From the NCBI GenBank assembly GCA_964472945.1, contig CAYYNM010000045.1, positions 1 to 16,998 of the forward strand: a DNA stretch of 16,998 nt, written 5' to 3'. The stretch is from QPIN01 sp964472945 (GTDB taxonomy: Bacteria; Pseudomonadota; Gammaproteobacteria; Methylococcales; Methylomonadaceae). Shown here piece by piece: positions 15,893 to 16,998 of the stretch. The first letter of the stretch is position 1, and every line of letters starts with the position of its first letter. A program made the translations under genes and the position numbers. The notes under the pieces are model-generated. The model was given only the letters and a program-made list of their open reading frames with translations. It was not told the DNA's origin and ran no database searches.

Positions 15893-16998
15893 ATGACTCT
15901 AAATATCAGAAGTCGGTTTTTTTTTAAAGTTTTTAGTGTTTTTGCCTGTTTAGTCTTGGTTATTATGGCATTTTTTGCTTTTATGATGATTCCTATGCAA
16001 AAAAAAGCTTTACAACAAATCATGTACACTCAGGGAGTTACTGTCTCACGCTCTATTATCCAAGCCAGTTCTGATGCAGTTATTACCAATGATTTTGGCT
16101 TTATTGTGGAACATAATGTTGAAGTACTTAAACATAACCCTAGTATACATTTTATTGCAGTCGCCCCCTTGCGTGGTGATACACTTTGGGTCGACCAGTC
16201 AGGTTGGCGAGTATTAGATAAACCGAATACCGAGTTGACTAATTTTCAAACCGATAAAATTGAATATAGAATTAAACAAGGAAAATGGGGGGCTGAAGGT
16301 TACCATTTTGTCTATCCCATTCAGTTTTCAGGAATAAAATGGGGCTGGTTGCATGTTGAATTTAATACGGATGAATACAATACTTATATTAAATCAATGT
16401 ACCTTAAATTAGCTTATATTTTTACTGGCTCCATGGTGTTAATTGCTTTTATAGGCTACTTTTTTGCGCGCTGGGTAACCAGGCCTGTTGCTACAATCAG
16501 TAATCTTGCCACCCAGGTTGCTAATGGTAATTTAACTGTCCGTTCAAGCATTGTGAGACATGATGAAATGGGAGTTTTATCAATCAGTTTTAATCAAATG
16601 GTTGAGTCTTTACAGCAGTCCAAGAATAAATTAGAAAATTATAACCAACAGTTAGAGCAAGAGGTTAAGAAAAGAACTCAAGACCTGGATACCTTAAACA
16701 AAAACCTTGATAGAAAAGTTAAAGAAGAAGTGATTCAACGTCAGGAACAACAACAGTTATTAATTCATCAATCCCGATTAGCGGCGATGGGAGAAATGAT
16801 TGGAGCCATCGCTCATCAGTGGCGTCAACCATTAAATGCATTAAGCCTGGTGTTGCAAAATCAAAACATTAACTATCAACTGGGAAAGTTAGATAAGCAG
16901 ACCATGGACCAGAGTATGGAAAAAGCTGATCGCTTAATTACTAAAATGTCGACTACAATTGATGATTTCCGTAATTTCTTTAAACCCAATAAACATGC
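15893..16998 (+). CDS. Sensor histidine kinase, 3' part beyond window
   Basis: At least 368 codons are open to the window end. The layout is: membrane helix (about 13-34), a periplasmic sensor domain of about 130 residues (35-167, possibly a single Cache-like fold), second helix (168-192), HAMP linker (about 193-245, with TRPVATISNLATQVANGNL), a coiled coil (240-290), and the dimerisation domain with phospho-acceptor H308 in the H-box AIAHQWRQPLN (305-315). The ATP-binding domain should follow outside the window. The start lies 7 bp after paralog 4, with TGAGGG as a possible ribosome-binding site. The HQWRQPL form is common among two-component sensor kinases with extracytoplasmic inputs. Given its neighbours, it probably reads the occupancy of the upstream PhnD-like proteins and may phosphorylate the receiver-HD-GYP protein. 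Both are inferences from gene order. Confidence 0.87.
   Translation, partial: MTLNIRSRFFFKVFSVFACLVLVIMAFFAFMMIPMQKKALQQIMYTQGVTVSRSIIQASSDAVITNDFGFIVEHNVEVLKHNPSIHFIAVAPLRGDTLWVDQSGWRVLDKPNTELTNFQTDKIEYRIKQGKWGAEGYHFVYPIQFSGIKWGWLHVEFNTDEYNTYIKSMYLKLAYIFTGSMVLIAFIGYFFARWVTRPVATISNLATQVANGNLTVRSSIVRHDEMGVLSISFNQMVESLQQSKNKLENYNQQLEQEVKKRTQDLDTLNKNLDRKVKEEVIQRQEQQQLLIHQSRLAAMGEMIGAIAHQWRQPLNALSLVLQNQNINYQLGKLDKQTMDQSMEKADRLITKMSTTIDDFRNFFKPNKH

Overview
The window is AT-rich and looks like draft-assembly DNA (one run of exactly 100 Ns) from a Gram-negative gammaproteobacterium. Supporting signs are TolC-type outer-membrane proteins, a PEP-CTERM-like surface protein, cyclic-di-GMP enzymes, PhnD-like periplasmic proteins and REP-like intergenic palindromes. 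A methanotroph-like (Methylococcales) or Thiotrichales-like genome would fit, but that placement is a guess from gene content and base composition. No RNA gene, CRISPR array or intact insertion sequence was seen.

Region 1 (1-5709, + strand) starts with the N-terminal half of a PgaC/IcaA-like family 2 glycosyltransferase. It is broken at about base 770, and out-of-frame remnants reach base 984. A compact four-gene operon follows: a DUF4956 membrane protein, an HlyD-type membrane-fusion protein carrying a C-terminal DUF3616/phytase-like propeller domain, a small TolC-like outer-membrane protein, and a VTC-domain (polyphosphate-polymerase-type) enzyme with all recognisable catalytic residues. 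Together they could form a cell-envelope machine that makes and exports or anchors an anionic polymer. I know of no described function for this combination.

Region 2 (5729-7250, - strand) holds a secreted PEP-CTERM-like protein interrupted by the scaffold gap, a gene-poor stretch of about 300 bp, and a fructose-6-phosphate aldolase (FSA-type) gene whose 5' side carries a REP-like palindrome.

Region 3 (7351-11833, + strand) encodes a PAS-PAS-GGDEF diguanylate cyclase and a REC-PAS-PAS-HD-GYP phosphodiesterase, that is, opposing cyclic-di-GMP activities side by side. A full-length TolC-family outer-membrane protein overlaps the phosphodiesterase gene by 13 bp.

Region 4 (11950-16998, + strand) holds four consecutive paralogous PhnD-like periplasmic binding proteins, with no ABC permease or ATPase in view. 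They run straight into a membrane sensor histidine kinase cut off by the window end. The likeliest reading is a sensory array in which several binding proteins serve one kinase, possibly feeding the adjacent cyclic-di-GMP genes. Regions 1 and 4 are the two candidates for undescribed systems.
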